Origin: Candidatus Alloclostridium intestinigallinarum
GTDB lineage: Bacteria > Bacillota > Clostridia > Christensenellales > UBA3700
NCBI GenBank assembly: GCA_904382605.1
Contig: CAJFJA010000005.1
Coordinates: 87,483 to 151,482 of the forward strand
Direction of reading: 5' to 3'
DNA length: 64,000 bases
The position numbers and the translations under genes were made by a program. Below, piece by piece: positions 63,201-64,000 of the stretch; the stretch's first letter is position 1; each line of letters begins with the position of its first letter. Below the pieces are notes generated by a model that saw only the letters and a program-made list of their open reading frames with translations, searched no databases and had not been told where the DNA came from.

Positions 63201-63534
63201 CATAAGAACGGTGGGAAGCTATGCGTTTAATTATTACAGTTCAGGAAGCAATTCCGCTGTAAGGACTCTTCCTTCCATGGGACCGGGCACGAGCGGCTAT
63301 ACTGGTGTTACGACATTGGAAGATTACGCGTTTGCGGGCTCTACGTTTACATCCGTTACCATTCCTTACAGCGTCAAGAGCGTAGGCAGCTATGTGTTCT
63401 ACGGTTGCGACAGGGGCAGCGTAACGCTTGCAAACAGAACGTCGGTGCCTTCTTCGTGGGCAAGCGATTGGAATGTATATAACAGCGGCAACAACGTCTG
63501 GACGGTATATGACGGCAGCGGCAACCTGATTTGA
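60241..63534 (+). CDS. Zinc-ribbon, multi-pass membrane protein with C-terminal leucine-rich repeats
   Basis: Product of 1097 residues. The N-terminus has a zinc ribbon (CQNCGNEF, CSECG), then about 150 residues rich in Glu, Ala and Pro with short repeats (GNASESAPEAVS). About nine hydrophobic helices lie between residues 208 and 650, interrupted by an Ala-rich cytoplasmic helix. Next comes a BamE/SmpA-like stretch (ARSLTPGTSYSRVVEQLGEP), then a region of 350 residues, and at the end BspA-type leucine-rich repeats (LEDYAFAGSTFTSVTIPYSV, KSVGSYVFYGCDRG). Codons around 62500-62870 are more A+T-rich. Probably a surface or sensor protein; function unknown. Confidence 0.8.
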   Translation: MKCQNCGNEFASGKFCSECGALLPAEEAIKPEVTANSVKAEAPAAVPMPEEQAKVSAESAAEEKPAAEEAAEESVAEAPAAEGGVTAEQGAPVAEENAPQPAGETVSENAPESAPEAVSGNASESAPEAVSGNAPESAPEVEPLPVAETGGAAETAADAEQTQNAPGSAGGNGGSSNAKFEEIKGKIRAVCEKVKAKLGEKAYKGIGLWTPAVLPVVWGVLIMLFLAASGVSVDGFSFGSGYDVMSGSFGGGAAFGAVMCLLIALAYIGIGIFRIVLAVKKPYFTPKFVVPTQLALYGLLFLMSCVMVGSVNTVMGGAYSGPAGNCVLAFTLLGAFFVAAGILLFRFGCVDELVQARKAAAAEYAEERKNKIAAAQAAAAAAANAAQAAAAAGAAAVSAGGAGASAQVVYVQGKSEPSMEDKLFGDLPVGKKIENYRWSGAVASLVAVLFIAIAGVMPLIKYSTGGSYAGFSFVYSFFDGLFGDYSDYYYSTGVVVGNGIFFVLELLPFALCALFAFVHLLIAIRQPYTQHPIFGMFQWLFTVSAAGFMMYIVVFNGIYYGNSDYIASTIIAMILLSVVLAGCIFGVPLYIICARTDQNRYAIKKKRLEIKENPESDKSNATPRKIFAVVVAVIALVTFILSVCMPLMVGSDRGMDTDTARSLTPGTSYSRVVEQLGEPYKVSDTSNGGKVAYWYSKDYRDIMGESSGSSGSDLDDIEDWEDLENALEDEMQAEAEREQQLNNLVYKYYEITFDSYDQITYIVFDNNCAYRSSALQDKVLSRSYAMEFFYASDTLGTEVGIEYSDGSYEAGYVRTFYSFAYDAEATSSSGEVAFEYDAKLADDGVFVFTRDIDASDIIDFGNAVFINCGSDLSCVMRANGTVKTNVSVASNSLSPGTVVSIDYTLSGIDGIIEALAQTGRVSNFIVAGSVDDVITASVSGDLSGVAGGYYSTSKNGSLYTSSSTNRKLLFASYEDTSQSQSIFETLRIRTVGSYAFNYYSSGSNSAVRTLPSMGPGTSGYTGVTTLEDYAFAGSTFTSVTIPYSVKSVGSYVFYGCDRGSVTLANRTSVPSSWASDWNVYNSGNNVWTVYDGSGNLI

Positions 63535-63550
63535 CGATACAGCCGAATTG

Positions 63551-63584
63551 AAAAAAGGGACTGCGGGAAACTGCGGTCCCTTTT
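63551..63584 (+). terminator. Terminator after the zinc-ribbon membrane protein gene
   Basis: AAGGGAC/GTCCCTT with an inner TGC/GCG pairing, preceded by an A-run and followed by TTTT. Confidence 0.85.
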
Positions 63585-63790
63585 AATATTTATGGATATT
63601 ATATTTGCACGCATATTATAATATACGCATATATATATGGCGCTGATTTTGCATATTTTGCCGATAAACTTAAAATAATGTAAATTATTCTTTTTCCCTA
63701 TTGCATTTATGTCGGGAATGTGTTAATATATAATTCCCCCTCGGGGAAAAGTGATGGCAAAAAAAATATGAAAAAACTTGTGAAAAATTG
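63585..63790. other. A+T-rich region upstream of the predicted rRNA promoter
   Basis: Very A+T-rich with many TATA steps and no gene. The part next to the promoter (A- and T-tracts) could act as an UP element for an rRNA promoter. Confidence 0.5.
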
Positions 63791-63819
63791 TTGACAGGCT
63801 TTTTTCGGTGTGCTATCAT
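63791..63819 (+). promoter_or_regulatory. Predicted rRNA operon promoter
   Basis: TTGACA (63791-63796) and TATCAT (63814-63819) are 17 bases apart. The sequence downstream looks like an rRNA leader. Confidence 0.75.
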
Positions 63820-64000
63820 AATGAAGCTGTCCCGAGCGGACGGCGCTGAACATTGACAACTGAACAGGAAGGAAAGGAAGCGTAATTCTTTAAAGGCAAA
63901 GAAATTTGAAAGAAGGACGCTTAAACGAACGGATTTTCGGAAAGTAAAGAAACGAACCAAGAATAAGTCAGTTTAAGAGTTTTAAGGATTTGAACTTAAG
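63820..64000 (+). other. Predicted rRNA operon leader, ending at or next to the 16S rRNA 5' end
   Basis: No protein frame with a ribosome binding site is seen. ACATTGACAACTGAACAGG (63851-) is the kind of segment that precedes or separates rRNA genes in Bacillota. AATTCTTTAAAGGC could serve as an antitermination box. The last bases, TTTGAACTTAAG, match what normally comes directly before AGTTTGATCCTGGCTCAG, the 5' end of 16S rRNA. The 16S gene itself would lie just beyond the window. Confidence 0.7.

Overview
The window looks like a chromosomal segment of an uncultured Bacillota, most likely of the class Clostridia. The grounds are strong GGAGG ribosome binding sites, clean TTGACA/TATAAT-type promoters, many lipoproteins with Gram-positive-style signal peptides, a type III (GlnN) glutamine synthetase, a TatD-linked radical SAM protein, a DUF815 ATPase, and a final stretch that reads like the promoter and leader of an rRNA operon. 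I see no insertion sequence, integrase, phage gene, CRISPR array or tRNA. Base composition is fairly even and G+C-rich in genes, apart from one A+T-rich patch inside a lipoprotein gene.

Layout. 1-9671: end of a membrane-bound nucleotide-sugar dehydratase gene, a CBM9-like protein, a lipoprotein, then metG, tatD, a radical SAM gene, rsmA and an unknown acidic-linker protein. 9672-12901: repeat-rich spacer, glnN on the minus strand, a possible 35-codon gene with its own promoter and terminator, and an 85-bp tandem repeat. 12902-18028: carA followed by one long frame that fuses CarB to diaminopimelate epimerase (DapF). 18220-41295: one promoter, eleven tightly packed or overlapping genes and one terminator, about 23 kb. 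41527-50742: an MFS sugar transporter, an acyl carrier protein, and five WG-repeat lipoprotein genes in a row. 50955-52897: malQ and a very short Sfp-like phosphopantetheinyl transferase. 52898-60072: repeat elements, a DUF815 ATPase, an HD-domain protein, a small HTH protein, a lipoprotein and a GH2 beta-mannosidase. 60241-63534: a large zinc-ribbon/membrane/leucine-rich-repeat protein. 63791-64000: predicted rRNA operon promoter and leader, ending about where 16S rRNA should begin.

The most unusual part is the 23-kb operon. In order it encodes an Hsp70/actin-fold ATPase, an SNF2-type helicase with a Cys-rich zinc-binding tail, a second multi-zinc-ribbon protein, a membrane protein with repeated MBG-like extracellular domains, a zinc-ribbon/helical-repeat protein, a coiled-coil protein, two paralogous HExxH metalloproteases, a 1500-residue DUF4011/SF1 helicase with a degenerate C-terminal nuclease-like domain, a small basic helical protein that could be ESCRT-III-like, and a Vps4/katanin-like AAA+ ATPase with a possible MIT-like N-terminus. 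The combination of protein remodelling ATPases, two helicases, proteases and a membrane anchor suggests a multi-component conflict, defence or quality-control machine. I do not recognise it as a named system. Its function is inference.

Other points of interest are the CarB-DapF fusion, a dispersed intergenic element with compensatory stem changes and GNRA-type loops (three copies), two genes whose start codons lie at their predicted transcription starts, and a mosaic patch in one WG-repeat gene.
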